Of a stretch of 64,000 nt of DNA, positions 34,201 through 49,200 are shown one piece after another (within the stretch, counting starts at the first letter, position 1; each line of letters begins with the position of its first letter). The notes under the pieces are model-generated. The model was not told the origin of the DNA, did no database searches, and worked only from the letters and a program-made list of their open reading frames with translations. The stretch covers positions 11,624,899-11,688,898 of the forward strand of contig NC_084678.1 in NCBI RefSeq assembly GCF_028389875.1, given 5' to 3'. The translations under genes and the position numbers were made by a program. The DNA comes from Rhea pennata. Lineage: Eukaryota; Chordata; Aves; Rheiformes; Rheidae.

Positions 34201-37200
34201 TCTTAGTGCTGTAATCTGCTCATCTGTAAGTCCACCATTCTCTTCATGTATGATGTATAATTTTTCTTTCAGCTGGCTTGGTTTTATTCGGAAACTTTTA
34301 AGAAAAATGTCTAGGGGAAAATGATTCTTAGATTACTTGAAGGAAAATGCTCAGGGAAGGAAAAACATCAAAACATTTTATATTTGCTTCCCAGATAAAA
34401 TTTGTTTTTCACTTAGTAGCTACTAATGCTAAAGTGAAAACTCAGTCTTCATATTTCCTTTAAATACATAAAGCATCAGTCAAGCAAAAATATGTTTCTG
34501 TCATAACATAGTCAATGCTTATGACAAAACTATCAATATACTGTTATAGGAAGGTATTAAATATTTTCTATTATATATTTCTCTTGCACTCAGCTCAGTA
34601 GTGAAAGTAAATTCTAATTTTTCTGAATAAAATTGCCATGTATTTGTATATTATAATACTTTGAAGGTTAAAGAAATTAAATACTCCATTTGTTTTGATT
34701 TTGTTTACTTCTTTTGCTTCTTTTCTAGTCTTGAAAAGAAAGTATTTAAGAGTCCTGGCAACAAAATCCCAAATCAATCCCAAATGAAGGCAACCTAGGA
34801 AACAGAAATGCTCATTTCTTCCACACTGCCCAAAGAGTATATTTTAATACTCTCCCTTGCAGACCTCATTGACAGATACTCCTTCCTGGCATTCTAAAAT
34901 GTGATGAACGTTGTGTACATTTTGTAATGTTTAAACACTTTTGCGCAGACATGGGGTTGGGTCATATCACACAGTATGCAAGGGAAATGGAAATAAGCTC
35001 TCTGTTTCCCAGGCAGGCAAAGATCCATTAGGAAGGCTGTTGCTCAAAAAAAAAGGACCACTTTGTCATGCCAGTTATTCTTTAACCTGTCTCTGTCATC
35101 ATTACCAAAGGACAAAGGAGTGAAAAGGAAAACACAAGGAAGTGAACACAAGGGATCAACAGAGAAAGTGAGAAAATTTAATGTGCTTCTCAGTGTAGCA
35201 TTAAATTGCCCTCGAGTCTGCACTGGCAGAACTCTTCCGAGCAGCACAAAAGGACTGGGAAGGAGATATCAGGAAGGATTTGTATCATTTATCCTTTATT
35301 TCTCCAATTCTAAAACAGTCCAGCATTTTTCAGGTAATAGAAACTTGCTGTGGCCTAGGTCATATAATAATGGCTCTCAGGAGATTGTTGGCCAGTGGAG
35401 TGTATTCCATTTATTCCTTCTCTTACAGACTTTCCACTCCTTTACTTCTGTTGTAAGATCCAGCTTTAGTGCTAAGCATGGTAGAATCATTTTCTTTCTT
35501 ATGCATTTTATGCCTTATACCTTACACCTTTCAAACCATATATTTTTTCAGCTGGGAATCTATCTGTATGTAACAGAGTGATTAATTCATAATAAAACAT
35601 TGATTTTAAAATTTAGCTACTTCACTTTCACAAACAGTCCTCAAAGCATTTAAGATTTTCTTAATCATTTTCTGTGTTTGAAATTAACCGTTGAATAATT
35701 CCTGGTCTTCAGACTTTATAAAAGTAATGAGCTACAAATATTTAACAAGTGAAATTCAAAATGTTCTCTGTTGATTAGACAAAGGTCACAGAGTTTTTTT
35801 TCAGCTCCTTGACTTGGTTACACATATTCTAGAACTGGGTTGCTGATGAAAATACTTGTGGCACAGATCCAGAATTAGTTTTCCAATCTCCTCTATATAT
35901 TCATAATTCATTGTGTTTGTTGAATTTATTTTCCAGAACACTCATGAAAAGCTGGATGAATACAGTGATGTATCCTTAATTCAAATAAAAGTCCACTATT
36001 CTTCTATAGTATTTACCTATCTCTAGAAACAGGTGAGTTCAGGTCTCCATTCCAAAGTTTCTTTCATTCCAAAAAAACGATCTGCAATTTTTTCTTCATA
36101 AGTAAAATACATTTACCCCCTACTCAGTTACTAACAATTTATTGATTTTTTCTTAACAGTGCTATGATGTTGAATTTCAAAGTATTTTCTAAGCAAAATA
36201 AGGATTTTATATACAGGAAACTGAGGTTCAGAAAGAGTGAACATAAGCGTCACATAAGCTGGTATTCTGACTCCAAAGTCGGTTTCCACCCAATAAATCA
36301 CACATACTTGGATTAACATACAGGTTATACCATCTCCTAAATTTTTTTTCTTTGATAATCTGAGGGTGTTTCTCTTGTCTCTCTGAAACATTATTCTCCA
36401 TATGGCAGAAAACTACTTTGTCTAAAAGAAGGCACTAAATAACTTAGGAGTTTTTTGTGGTTTTGCATACATTGGGCTGGAATTTAGTGTATATATCTTC
36501 CCTGTTCTCATAACTCTCTTCCATTTTCCATTTTTCTCTTGTGTTTTGAAACCCACGCAAATTCTCAGGAAACTTTAACGTACAGGCATTTTGTATCTTC
36601 ATCTTTTTATTCATTAATTTAAGGACTGTGGTTTGCAGCACTTGCTGGAAGATTAATCAGGATTTTCAGGATGAAATTAGCTTTTGATCTAAGTAATGTC
36701 CATTACATTAAGTATATGCCAAAACTCTCATTGATGGGACTTTAAGGATAAGATTAAGAAATGGATGTAGACTGTCTCAATGAGAAAAGTTGTAAGTGAA
36801 AAGGATCAAACAGGAGAATGGTGCTATTTGCAAACCAAAAGAAAGAAATTTCTTAAATGAAACTGCAATGATGTAGCAGATAAAAGTGCTATTTCAGGAT
36901 TCTTTATCTATGACAGTAGTTTTGTATCAATTACTTCCTTTTAACTCCTCAAACTGTTAGTCCATGGATGCAATAATTCCACCAAATTATTTCCATTAAC
37001 AGTTGCCAATTAAAACTTTACAAGATCTCCAAAGTGTATTCTTTCTTATCAATAGTCATAAAGATGAAATTGTTCAAACTTCAAAAAACTTACCTGTCCC
37101 AAATTCTTTACACAGGTAATATTTTCTTAAAATGGTGGTAGGTTATAGAATCTTTTAGCATCTCTGATCATAACAGAAAGCAGAGTAGCCTTTGAAGAAC

Positions 37201-40200
37201 AATTACTCTTGTTCCTTTAATATCTATCACTTCTCATTAGGGTAACTGAAAGACCTTCATACCGATTTATCAGTAAGGTTAGGACTATATGTTAAGCTGT
37301 TTCATTAGCTGTGAAAGACTGATGTAGGTTAGCCCTTGGGCAGAATCATACCCACGACATGAGAAGGAAGGATGTGTTTCATGATCACTCATTCAAGACA
37401 GAAATTTACAGTCTGAGCTATTTGAGCCTGTCTAGAGATAGACCAGCGGAGTTCCTGGAACCTGGTTTGTAGGCATCCCACCAAGCCACTTCCACCTACA
37501 TGAATATTCTTAAACTCAGTATAGGAGAGGGCTACCTTCTGAACTGGTTTCTTTTTATTTAAATCACCTGGCCAGCCCTCAAAGGCTGAAAAGCCTTTGA
37601 AATCAGTCTTAACATCAGTTTCACAGGCTTTATGCCTGCCCTAAGATAACAGCTTGAGAACATAATCATGCATTTTATACCAGGAGAAGAGAACTTTGCT
37701 GTGTAACAGGATGTCTTAAAGGAAGCCAGATCAATGGTCTGCAAACAGCTAGTGAGTTTGTTTTATCATTTTTAAAACTAAAGTTTGTAGTCTTAATGAA
37801 ATGAGTTAAGCCTCATGATAGAGCAGTTGTATGGTTGTCTGGTCTATGTTCCTTTAAAGAAAACCATCATTCCATAGCACTTACTCACCTTCTCTAGATT
37901 TTGTATCTAAAGCATTAAGTTTAAAACAATTTTCCTTGAGATTGTCTTCTGTTGTTTAATGGACTACATTTTTTGGAAACTTTTTCCAGATATTCAGCCT
38001 ACATTTTTCCTTCCCTTTTTTATTTCATCCTGTTACTATTGATTATAAAATGCTACTAAAATGAAAGATCATTTAGACATGAGTTTACTTCCTTCATAAA
38101 GAAATGGCAGAAATTACAAACACAAAATGCATACAGTACACACCTCCATTTTCAGATAGGAGCACACAGTTTTTATTAATAACTTACTGAAGTTATGTGC
38201 AACTTTTTGATCCAACATGATTTGCTGATTCACTGAAGATTCATTGCCAGAAAATACTGTCATGTCCTGGATCTGGAACTGATCACAGAGTCTAGATACA
38301 TCTATTTTTTTCTTGTCTGGGTCACATGATCCCCAGATGGATTTTTGAATCTAAAAATACAAGTGCAACAGGGTAAACAAAGACCAACAGAATAGAATCT
38401 TTTTTCATCCTAACATACAGAACAGCATCCAGTTTGTTCTGTGACACAATTGTACTTTTATGATAACTATATATTTAAGTTAATTCATGTTAGGATTTTT
38501 TTTTCTTTTCTTTAACAGCTACCATCAGTTTCATCCTCACCTTATCCCAAGGAACAACATCCCAGTGAAAGGCTTTGGTTCTCTTTGTCAATGGAGAGAG
38601 GCTGCAGGGCTGCGGGAAAGCAGGTGGGGCTGGTGGCACCTCTGCCTTGCTTATGGAAAGTGGAAGAGATGGTGACACTGGCACTACTTCCTCTTCTGCA
38701 GGCTTCGTCTGTGGGGCAGACGACTTCTTTGGTCTGGCTGCTGCAGAGCTCACACTAATGTGGAGTGCATCCTCTGGCTGTTTATTCCGGGATACACTAA
38801 CTTCCTCATAATCAGCTTCAGAGGCGATGCATTCCTGAGATGCTTCCCGAGGCAGTGAAACACCATTCCACAGCTGACAGTACTTTTCTATAAGAGACAC
38901 CCATTCATTCTGGAGCTTGCTAACATCCTCTGTCCTGTTATTTTGGACAGTAAAGGGTATTCGAAACCTGAAATTTAAGAATGTCATATATAAACACAAG
39001 GAAGTGTAAATAACATGCTGACTAATACAGCTACAAATATTTCTTATTTAAGCAGAATAATGTTCAAACGCTTTAGCTGTCAAAGGAGCCTAGTGCTGGT
39101 GACTCTGACCTTTTCAGACACAAGTTAATTGTTTGGATGTCTAAGGTCAGAGAGCTGAAGTTTTGCCATATATTGACTTTGAGGTGCAGCTACCTCATAA
39201 TTCCTCTTCTCCACCTTAGAGAAAGGTGAACAAAGTCTTACTACGTTTAGTAAACAAACTAGTCAGAAATTGCTCACATATCAGCCTTATCAAGCTGAAT
39301 GATGCATCTTTCCACTGCCTTCTGATGTGAGCACTAGGCAGTTTTTGTGGGTAGTATTTCAATGTACCTTCTCAATTCCGTATCATGGTACTTTTGATTC
39401 TGCCTTAAAATGAATCTGCTTGTTCTGCCAGCAAGCCAGAGCACAGCAATGGGAGGGGTTGTCTAATTTTGATAGCCTAGTTTCTCCACTGCTGACACTG
39501 AGATTCTCTGTTGCATGACCTTGTTTTCAGTTGTTCTGCTTTAACAAGTTATTAATTACCAACTATACTTACAAATAATTGTGTTCTTTGGTCTGGACTG
39601 AAAAGGTACCACATCCATTCTCCTTGCTGACACTCACATTACCACCTGACAAATTAATTGTGTTTGTTACAGGGTCTGCATTCTTGTTCTCTCCTCCCAG
39701 ACCTATGCAATACAAAGTCAGTTCTCCTTCACGTAGTTGCACCAAGTACCTGAAGGACAAGGAATGGAGATACAGTTCATTCTTCATTGATTACTTATTT
39801 ACACAAGCCTTCTTGCCTTTGTTAAAGCACTTTCTAATTTCAGTAAGTCTCCACATTCCTATAGTATCTTCCATGGAACAATCAAAACTATCAATCTAGA
39901 GCATAACACCTTTGAGATAAGGGCTTAATCTCATCTGATATGAATAAACTGTGATACAAAATACGTAATTCCTGCCTGCCATTCCTATGATCAAATGGGA
40001 GAGCTAGAATTAAGAACAAGATCTGACTACTGACTGAAAATTACATCCTGTAAATTTCTTATCTACACCTTGTCCTTCCCATTCTATTTATTATCCTCAT
40101 TTGCTTGTTATGGATGGTCTTTTAAACTGTGAGCTTTTAAGGGAATTTACTATGTGACTACATAGCACCTAACAGGACAAAGCTTTGGAGTTTCTGGGTC

Positions 40201-43200
40201 TTCCAGGTTTTACTGCCACCAGGCTACGACAAATCAAATAATATAACTTAGTACACATTCTTATAGACCAGTAACTCTCCTTCTTGGAAATGCCTTCACG
40301 CATGTATCTCGAATGGCCCTGGGCACCTTCATTCCCAAGAGCCACCTGACAGGAAGGTGTTACAGAATTCTGAGGGTTTTCATCAGAAGTCACTTGGCTC
40401 ATACTGTCCCAAAGTGTGGGTTATTACTCTTTAGATGATAAATTATTCTGGGCACAAATTAGCTGACTATATGCAGCTTCTATTACAGCAGAATCTTCTG
40501 CCCGAGTCTCTCTTCTAAGATTCTTCTCTACTCCTTACAACGCATATGAAGGCCCCATACTCAACAGCAACGTTGGGGGTTTACTGTACGCGCTTTTTAT
40601 TCTTATTTAAGTATTTGCATTCTCATTTCTCTTGAGAGTTACTGCATTTCTTTATCATTCCGACAGTTCTATCAGACCTTTTTTTTTCTTCCTCTTTCTC
40701 TTCAAGGTGTGGCTATTTGATTAAGGTGTTATATGAGGAATTTAAATAAGCTTAGCTGCACCAGAAGAATTAAACATAAAATATAAATTGCAACTATTCC
40801 CACATAAACAGTCAAAGCGATAAGAATTGTTTAATAGAGCTGGCATTTATATTGATCTCTCCTTTCTTTAAAACAGGAACTTACAGTTTAATCGGATCTT
40901 CAGATGTTTCCACTATTATTTACTTTGCAAAAAAAAAAGAAAGGATTAATATCAAGTGGAAAGCAACCAGGGCTTTACTTCACAAGATAAATAAAAATCA
41001 ATTTTTGTTTGTTAACAAACTTGTTAGATGTTGCAAGGTAACAAATCCTGGGACACACTTGAGGATAGTGTTTACAAGACATACAGCGGTAGCCTTTTAA
41101 AAACAATTAAAATCATTTTATGTGCACTGTGAAGTCTTTTGAGACAATTACCCTGTGCAGATAATTACAACTTTTTTTCATTAGTTTTTACTAGGGAGAC
41201 TTTCGTTCTCTCTCACTCCTTTGACAGTATAAGCAATGCCCGACTGTGATAAAAACAGAAGCAGTGTTTTAGAAACTGGCTCAGGGAAGAGTCGGCGTCT
41301 GTAGGATAGGCAGCAATCTACGTAAAAATATTTGTGGCTAGTTCACCAGTTCAGTAAGAGGCTAATAGGAAGCAAAGTCGTTCTGATTTTTTTTTTAGCT
41401 TAGGGGCTGCAAGGAATGCTGGTGGCAGATTTCCTACTGAATAATGATTCCTTTTTCCAAAGCCACCAGCCAGTAGGCCACCCTGGTTGGCCATCTCTAC
41501 AAGAGAGAAGTTCAAAACACCCCAAAAAATGAATTAGGCGTTGCAGGACAGCCATTTGACCGGTATGAGTCAATGAATCACAGCACTCCTACACTCTTTT
41601 TCTGCTTTGACAGTATTTTTTTTCTTTTCTTTATGACAGAAAATGGGATAGAAAAAGAGTAAAAATGTAAACAAAGAAGTCTCTCCATCAAATCACTCTG
41701 AGCACCATTATGATTATACATTTGTATTGGGAAAGCGCACAGAATCTCTGACACACTCCGGAATACACTACTCCAGTAGTGTGTACTGCTACAACTAACT
41801 TCCATGTTTTCATCACGTACAGACAGGGCATCTAATTTTTAATTAAATATAATCAAATAATTATCAAAACAAAATCCTAATTTAAAGTAGTTTTTTTTTA
41901 AAAAAAAAACAAAATCTACAGCCCAGAGGTCCACAAAGATAAAGTTCGTACTTCACCCATTGAACGGACGTAAAACTGTTTTGCTGCAAATCCAGCACTC
42001 CTTCATGTATCACATCATATTCCGTAGGTCTTCCAGTAGAGGACTCTGCTGGTCTCTTGTATGAATTACTCTGTATAACTCTGCTCAGAAGGTATGCTAT
42101 CTATGCAAGAAGTGACAGTAGAGAGCGTATTTTGCATGGTATTTCCTTTGAATCAGACATTAATAGATTTTTCTTTAGGTATAAAAACTATAGACAATGC
42201 TATAAAAAGTATCCAAACAGGTAGAATAATTTAATTTAATGTAAAGTAAATAGTGCCTTTCTATGATGCTAAGCTACCTAATTGCAATTTGTTATTATAC
42301 CTATGCTCCTGCATGTATTTATGGGTAAACATAGTAAAATTTCCTTTTTCTTTCCTTCCTACAGTAAGCCCTAAGGAAGGTTTACTGTAAAATACAATTT
42401 TAGTTTTGTATTTCATATACATAAATTCACAGGCAAAGTTTTTGTTCAACTCAGTTCAAGTCCAGCTAGGACTTAATTGATTTATCTTGAAATATTAAAT
42501 GAACCCAACAGAAAAACAGCCTACAATTAAAAATAACATGGATTAAGTCGGGTGTGAATTTAAAATGTTATATGGTTATATTTGAGTATTCTTCCCACAG
42601 AACAAAAGTACCTTTATGTGTACTCCTGGTGAATGTAATCTATTTTGAAAATTAACCTAATTAACCACAAGGAGCTTGTTGTTCATCTGGAAAAAGTTTC
42701 TCTATATGGTGCAAATTAAAAATTTTCACCACGGATGACTCCGCCTGCAAAAAGTGTCTTACCAAAAAAGTGTCTATATTGAAACTTTGGATACAAATTC
42801 TTCCATGCTTTCTGAGAGTTTGTATCTTGACCTAAACTGTGCAGCTTGCTCTAGCACGTCAGTAATGGAATGAAATAAATTCCAGGCATTGAATAACCCT
42901 GAACATGCGAGTTATTTGCATTGAAGTGGAAGGCTAGCAATAACATCATAACCTGAGTTTCTCAAATTTCAGTGTAGAGTCTAATTACATTACTTAAAAT
43001 ACTTGATTGAAGCTGGAATTCAAAAGGAACTGAAACCTCAAAATCAAACAGTTCATACAATATCTTGCACGATCAGTTAATTACTCAAAGATCTAGTAAC
43101 TGTACCTATGCTGTCTTCCTCTGATAATTTTATAATTTCATTGTATTTTGATGGTAACAGATGATTTCCTAGCTATTTTTCACAGTATCATGATGGCCTC

Positions 43201-46200
43201 ATTCATTTTTCTTAAATGCATGCATTTTTATAAATATATATCTTGCATAAAGAGGAAACAGCTATCTAGAAAACATCAGTTAAAATTCAGCTGTGCATAT
43301 CATCATCAATTTTGATTGCTTGTTTTAATATAGTCTCAGACCAAGTACATTCAAGGTGTAGTTGAAGACATGCATCTATTTTCACTGTATCATAACCCTT
43401 GCTCGCCACACGTCTTTAATCACAGAGTGAACTTTAGCAAAATCCTAAAGCCAAGCTTTATCCTAAGCTCATGTTCCCTCTGTTCTGTAAACAAACACAT
43501 ATAGAATAAAGACATACGTATGTCTGTGCTTGCACAACACACAGCATAATAATGCGTATTTATAGTTGGGACCTGCTGGCTACTACCAAAATATTGTTAT
43601 TTATAATACCCTATCTCTGACAGTGTAAAAACTTACCTTCCTTTTATCATCAAGAGACACTGCTTCTAACTCATAATCTTGGCGCCCATGAAACACAATG
43701 CTGAAGCGTCTCCTTTCAGAATCTTCACAGGCTTTGACTTGTGAGAAGGGGAATTGTTTCTTAATAATTCCTTTTTCAATGTTAAAAATGGTCTTTGTGT
43801 TGAAATCAATCTGGAATAGAAAGTTCTTCATTACTTGATTCCATCTTTTCTCTTCATTGAAGAGGAGAGAGAGCACCTCCAATATTAACATGCAAGGGCA
43901 TTTAGATAAAGCACCAGCACAGAATATGTATCTATTTTGCCAATGATTACAATAAAAAATGACATTCCATCATCAAGATACTGTACTATATTTGTTTTGG
44001 TTACAAAACAGATATGTATTCATTGTAACTCTGTTTCCCTATCTCTTTTGATAAATATGCATCAATTTATCACTCTGAAGTATTATTGCTTTTGAAATTT
44101 CTCTTGTCTTATACACCCCAGTGTAAAAACTCCCCATTCAGCAGTAGTGGCAGCACAAACTACTAGCATGACCATCTCAGTAGAGATTCAATTACTAACT
44201 GGTTCAACCTATGCCCCAGTGCTAAAATGAAGTGAAGGTGGTTATTTTTATTCAGTAGCTTCTGTGTCAGAAAAACAGGGATTCTATTGGGAGATTACTT
44301 TCTAACACAAATATTAGTGTTTTGCTTTAGATCTGACCTACACACAGATTTCTTGCCTACATATATATATGACACATATATAATGCCTATATATATAGCC
44401 ATGTATGTATGTAGGTAGGTAGGTAGAGATATATAACATGTCTACATACATAGAGGTGAAGAGAGTGAGATTAAAAATCAATAAAAATTTTTTATTGCTG
44501 TCTCACAGTTATAAAAATTAAGTTGCATGTTCCAGAATAAGATTATTCTTCTTCCAGTGCACAATCTACATTTAAAATGTTAAATATTAGTGTAGGTGGA
44601 TTCCAGTATCTATTCTGTATGTCAGTCCCTCTTGAGCAGAAATAGTTGTGTTGAGATGAGATGTGAATATTATTTGACCGCACAGCTTCAGTCAACCTGA
44701 CCCACAGAGAAGACAAATTCAGAAGAGTGTCAGGTCCAGATCTTGCCTCAGTTAGATATTTACCTTTGACCATATATGATTCCCGGCACATTTCATGCCT
44801 ATGGCTCAGCCCACGCCAACCAAATGCTACCACTGTGGCCCTTTCCTCACTTCTGTTTATACTGGGGAATCTCCAAAGCATTCTCATTACCATCCCTGAC
44901 TCTTGAAGGCTGCTGGAACTAGAGAATTGGAATTAAACAATTCCAAATTTCCAAACTGATATCTTCTACATCTGCTACAATTTAATCCATATTTCTATCA
45001 ATTTTATGTCTAAGCAAATAATCTTTTAATTTCAAACATTTGTGAATATTTATGGATATCAACAGTTACAAACAACAACAACAAACTAGCATATATGACT
45101 TGGAGGTGTTCACTATCAATTTTTGTGCAAACTGTAGGAAAAATTGTGTGAAATGCAGGCTCCTGGAAACAATATGAAGCTTTAGTCACTAGTTTTACAG
45201 AATCAGGAAATCATTATCAGGTATGACTGACAGAAAGTTGCTTTAATATGGTGCAAGATGTCCTATTATGACAAAATAAGTCAAAAAAAGCCTTATTGGT
45301 TCATAATGTCAAAAAAAAAAAAAGAAAAAGAGAGAGAGAATTCACAGAATAGAGTAAGCAGAGATGAAATGCATTATCTGCCAAAGAAACCTTCCCCTGG
45401 AAAAAAATTCTGATCATACATGATACAATCTTAGTGAGGGAATACAAAGGAACATCTGCTTGGCAGATACTGGTACACTCGGTTCGAGGATCAAAAATGC
45501 AAGTTCCCTTAAAACGCTATCAGAATATTTCAGTATTGCAGAGAAACATGTAATGTTTGAAGTACATGTAATGTGCAATCTTTGATGGACAGGTATCTAC
45601 AGCAAAGAAAGACTTATTTTTAAATTAAAATCTTATTTACAATGCTTTGCATTCTCAGCTTGAATTAAGTTAACCGGACCGATGCCACTAAAGTCAGTGA
45701 AGCTGCTTCAATTTACATCTCATGAGGTCCTCATCCAGGTTATAAAAAATAAAATAAATTGTATCTCTTTAGGGGATGGTAGCACAGTTTCTTATGGGGA
45801 TGGCAGGTTTGGGAACCTGTTAGAAAATCAACTTTAATTTTTGAAAAACAAACAAATGTATTAGAAATCAAGTTATTAAATCTTAACCTAATGACTTACA
45901 AGTCAACACTTTGGGACAGATTTGCCAAAATGCATATAGGCATTAGGAACTTCTGGGTTGCAATTACTTTAAATGAGACCTGTGTTTCTGAGTATCCCCA
46001 GGAACATTTGTTCTAAAGTTTGTTCTAAAGCGCATAGGTAGGATTGCAGCTGCAGTGATGTCTTGTCAAATGGGACAAACATTTGAGTATGTTTATATCA
46101 TATACATGCATTTACAATAGATAACTAATAAATAAGAACTCCCAGGTGGAGTATGTAAGAGTCAAATATCTTTGTGATGAATCACATGTTTTAGAGGTGA

Positions 46201-49200
46201 AATAACCTCTCAGATCTTCAAGTCCATTCTACAGCCCTGTCGAGGGCTCAGTAGAGGAAGTTTCACATATTGCTCCCAGAACACTTTTGGCCTAAAAAAA
46301 AAAAGCTGGTTCAGCATCTTGTGCCGCACTGGTAGATTTTAATTAAGGTCATATACTGAACCACAGAACATACTGAACTAGTTTTATCATTTATTGAACA
46401 TAATGTATTTTTATGTATTTCTTCAAAGGTGAGAATTTATAAAATTACCTGCAAAATTCTTTTCTGCCACCGATAGTGTTTGTATTTGTAGATACTGAAG
46501 TTAAATTGTGAGCCTGTTAGCAAATCCTGTGAATCCTGAAAAATAAAATAGATATCATCAGTATGTCCACACTGCATTATCTTTTATCCATTAAATTCAG
46601 TAGGGCTTAGGTGAAATGTCCCTCAGTGAACAGTGTTCAAGCAGTGCTGGAAGCTTTGTAGAAGAGCTGTGGAGAAGCGTGGAAGTGCCCTCTTGGTCTG
46701 ATTTCTACAAGTGCAAAATATCCACAACTTCTGCTGAGCTAATGAAGGGATCAAAGATTGGGATGGAAGGCAAAGGGAGAGCTGAAAACAGGATGGCAGG
46801 GTCTGATATGGAGAAATGAGCAGAGCCCTTGGAACTGTACCAAGTACATTTCAAAACATAGGAGTATAAGCGGATAATTAAACAGACTAACTAGCAAAAA
46901 AGACCACATCCAACTTTAAAGAAAAATATTTACAAACCCTTGAACTGAGTCACTAGATCATACAGTCAACTGTAAGAGGGTATGCAGTCTGTCATCTAGT
47001 CCCTAACACCAGCTCTACCTCATGGCTAATTCGATAATCTTCAGGAAAATGTACTCAGTGTTGTCACAGTGAAGGGAAGGTCATGATACAACCATCTTAA
47101 ATTTGATTTTGTTCCAATAATGAGCTATCATAAAAACTTAATACAACAGAAGTAGAGAAGGAACCTCTTCTAGCATGTTACTCCTATAACAGTTACTCTA
47201 CACAAAAATGTCTTGGTAATTAGGGGATTTCCTCTGCAATAAAAGTGCATCCTTTCCTTTTAAAAACAGTGACAAGGCCACTTTGGTGTCATAAAATTAG
47301 GGGAAGCTGAAATCTACCTTATAGTTATTCTTCCATCTCTTCTGCTTCATTTAACAGTACTGTACATTCTTAAAATCAACAGTTATCTCCTAAAGTCTTG
47401 CCGTTGGCTTAATTTTTCCTCCTATACTCACTCTAAAGAGGAACTCTGTAGTTTCAGAATTTTTACTTTTGATTTCAAACATGTGATAAGACTCATGAAT
47501 GTTGGACAGTTCTGCAGACAGTTAAGTCCATAAATGTTAAGTTGCAGTACATAGAAAAAGTGACAATGTCACATAACTGCAAGTATCACGACGAGTCTTT
47601 CAGGCAATTGTTTCTTTTCTTGCAGTATAAGCTTAGAATAAAAATCAGTAGAAATCATCCACAGCCAAGATCAAAAAATGATAGTAATGCTAGTTTTAGC
47701 TAGTTGAGTTTTAGCTAGTTTTAGCCAATTACATTTTTTCTCATTTACACTCATTTTCCTCTTACTCTGGTCATGTTGTTGAACTTAATCTCCTGTTGGC
47801 TGCAGCCTTTCTGCAAAACTTTTGATACTTTTTTTATTAGGACTTATTTTTGCTTCTCCTTCTCATTTTACTTTCACTTCTTTCCTGCCAAGTAGTTAAC
47901 AAGTAGTTTAGAAAGTTATTTTTAAAAGTGTGAAAGAATGCATCAAGATTATCCCCAAATCACTTTTTGCTCCTATGATGCAAAACTTTTTGAGATTATG
48001 ACATTAGCATATCACAAGATTCCGTGGTGTCCTGTAGATGCTCCCAAAGGGAGGCAGATTCAAAAATCCAGATCAGAAGGGGAAATAGAAAGTGAAAAAT
48101 TCTCTAAGGATTTCCCGTCTGGCAATTCTCTGATGATAGTGGACAGAAGATTGCCATGGAAGAGATACTGGAATACTGCGAGTAAGGAGAGGAGGACAAG
48201 GCTCGTGCGCTACTGTACATATCTCATGTACACCCTGTGCTCTCAAACCATTTTGGCTCACTATTATCAACTTCCAGTTTTCTCATGAAAAAAAATTCAG
48301 GCTTTCTACATAATCAAATGGAAAGAGATTAATAAACCACTTTGGATTTTCAACGAACAGAGGAAAGCTTTAACAGCAGAAAATTTGAAATTTTTGTGTC
48401 TCAATCTTATCTTTAGGAAGTCCCTGGACTAGACCTTTTGGTCTTGCTGACCTATTCTGTGCCATTTTTACAGTGATTCTACTCTTGGCTGATGGAGGGT
48501 GACAGCCAACCACAGGCAATATTGGAATTCAGGTCACAGTGGCCTAGACTTTGCATTTTGTGGTCATTCCTGTGGAGATTCATAACAATGAGCCATCTCA
48601 GAATGTCTTATGATGACCACACATGACCTTAGGACAACACTACACTAAGAGACCCCTCAGATCCACTGTTTTTCTGAGGTGCTCCACAGTGTCAGTGAGT
48701 AACCAGGGATTTTGCCCTGCATGCTTTTATTGTTACACTACTTTTATGCTGCATTCATAGACTAATGAATACATAAACCCGTTTGATCTAGATTTAAACT
48801 ACTTAACCCAGGTGAATATGTGAACATATTTGATCTAGATTTAAACTACTTAATCCAGGTATGACATCACTGTAGCCTCAGCATTTACGTGGGGATATCA
48901 GTTCATTAGGCTACTGGCAGCACAACCGCAGCAGCAGACTCTAGCCATCAGTATCTGATCAGCTTGGTTATAAGCTGATGTGTATGTTTACACAAATTGG
49001 GACTACCTCTCTGAAAGAGGCACAGATATGCTCCTACTGCACAAACAGGTTTTCTAGAATACGCTGTTACGCTTAAATGTCCTGCAAAATAGATCAAAGG
49101 AGTGGCCTTACCTTTTCAGCATACACCTCTTTCTGTGCCAAATGCAAAGCTCCTTCAATGCTCACTTCCTTATTTTTCACCATATTCATAATTTTGAGGA

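Larger units (their letters stand above)
43811..46448 (-). other. Formin intron b-c
   Basis: Contains TA/TATG/TAGG simple repeats at 44360-44440 and an A-run with GA repeat at 45311-45339. No coding sequence is recognised. Confidence 0.8.

Noticed and set aside
35063-35581. 172-codon open frame (+) within formin intron g-h
   Set aside because: No domain recognised; contains low-complexity hydrophobic runs and lies antisense in an intron.
44543-44893. 116-codon open frame (-) in formin intron b-c
   Set aside because: Adding it would interrupt the PH1 domain, which reads continuously from exon b to exon c.
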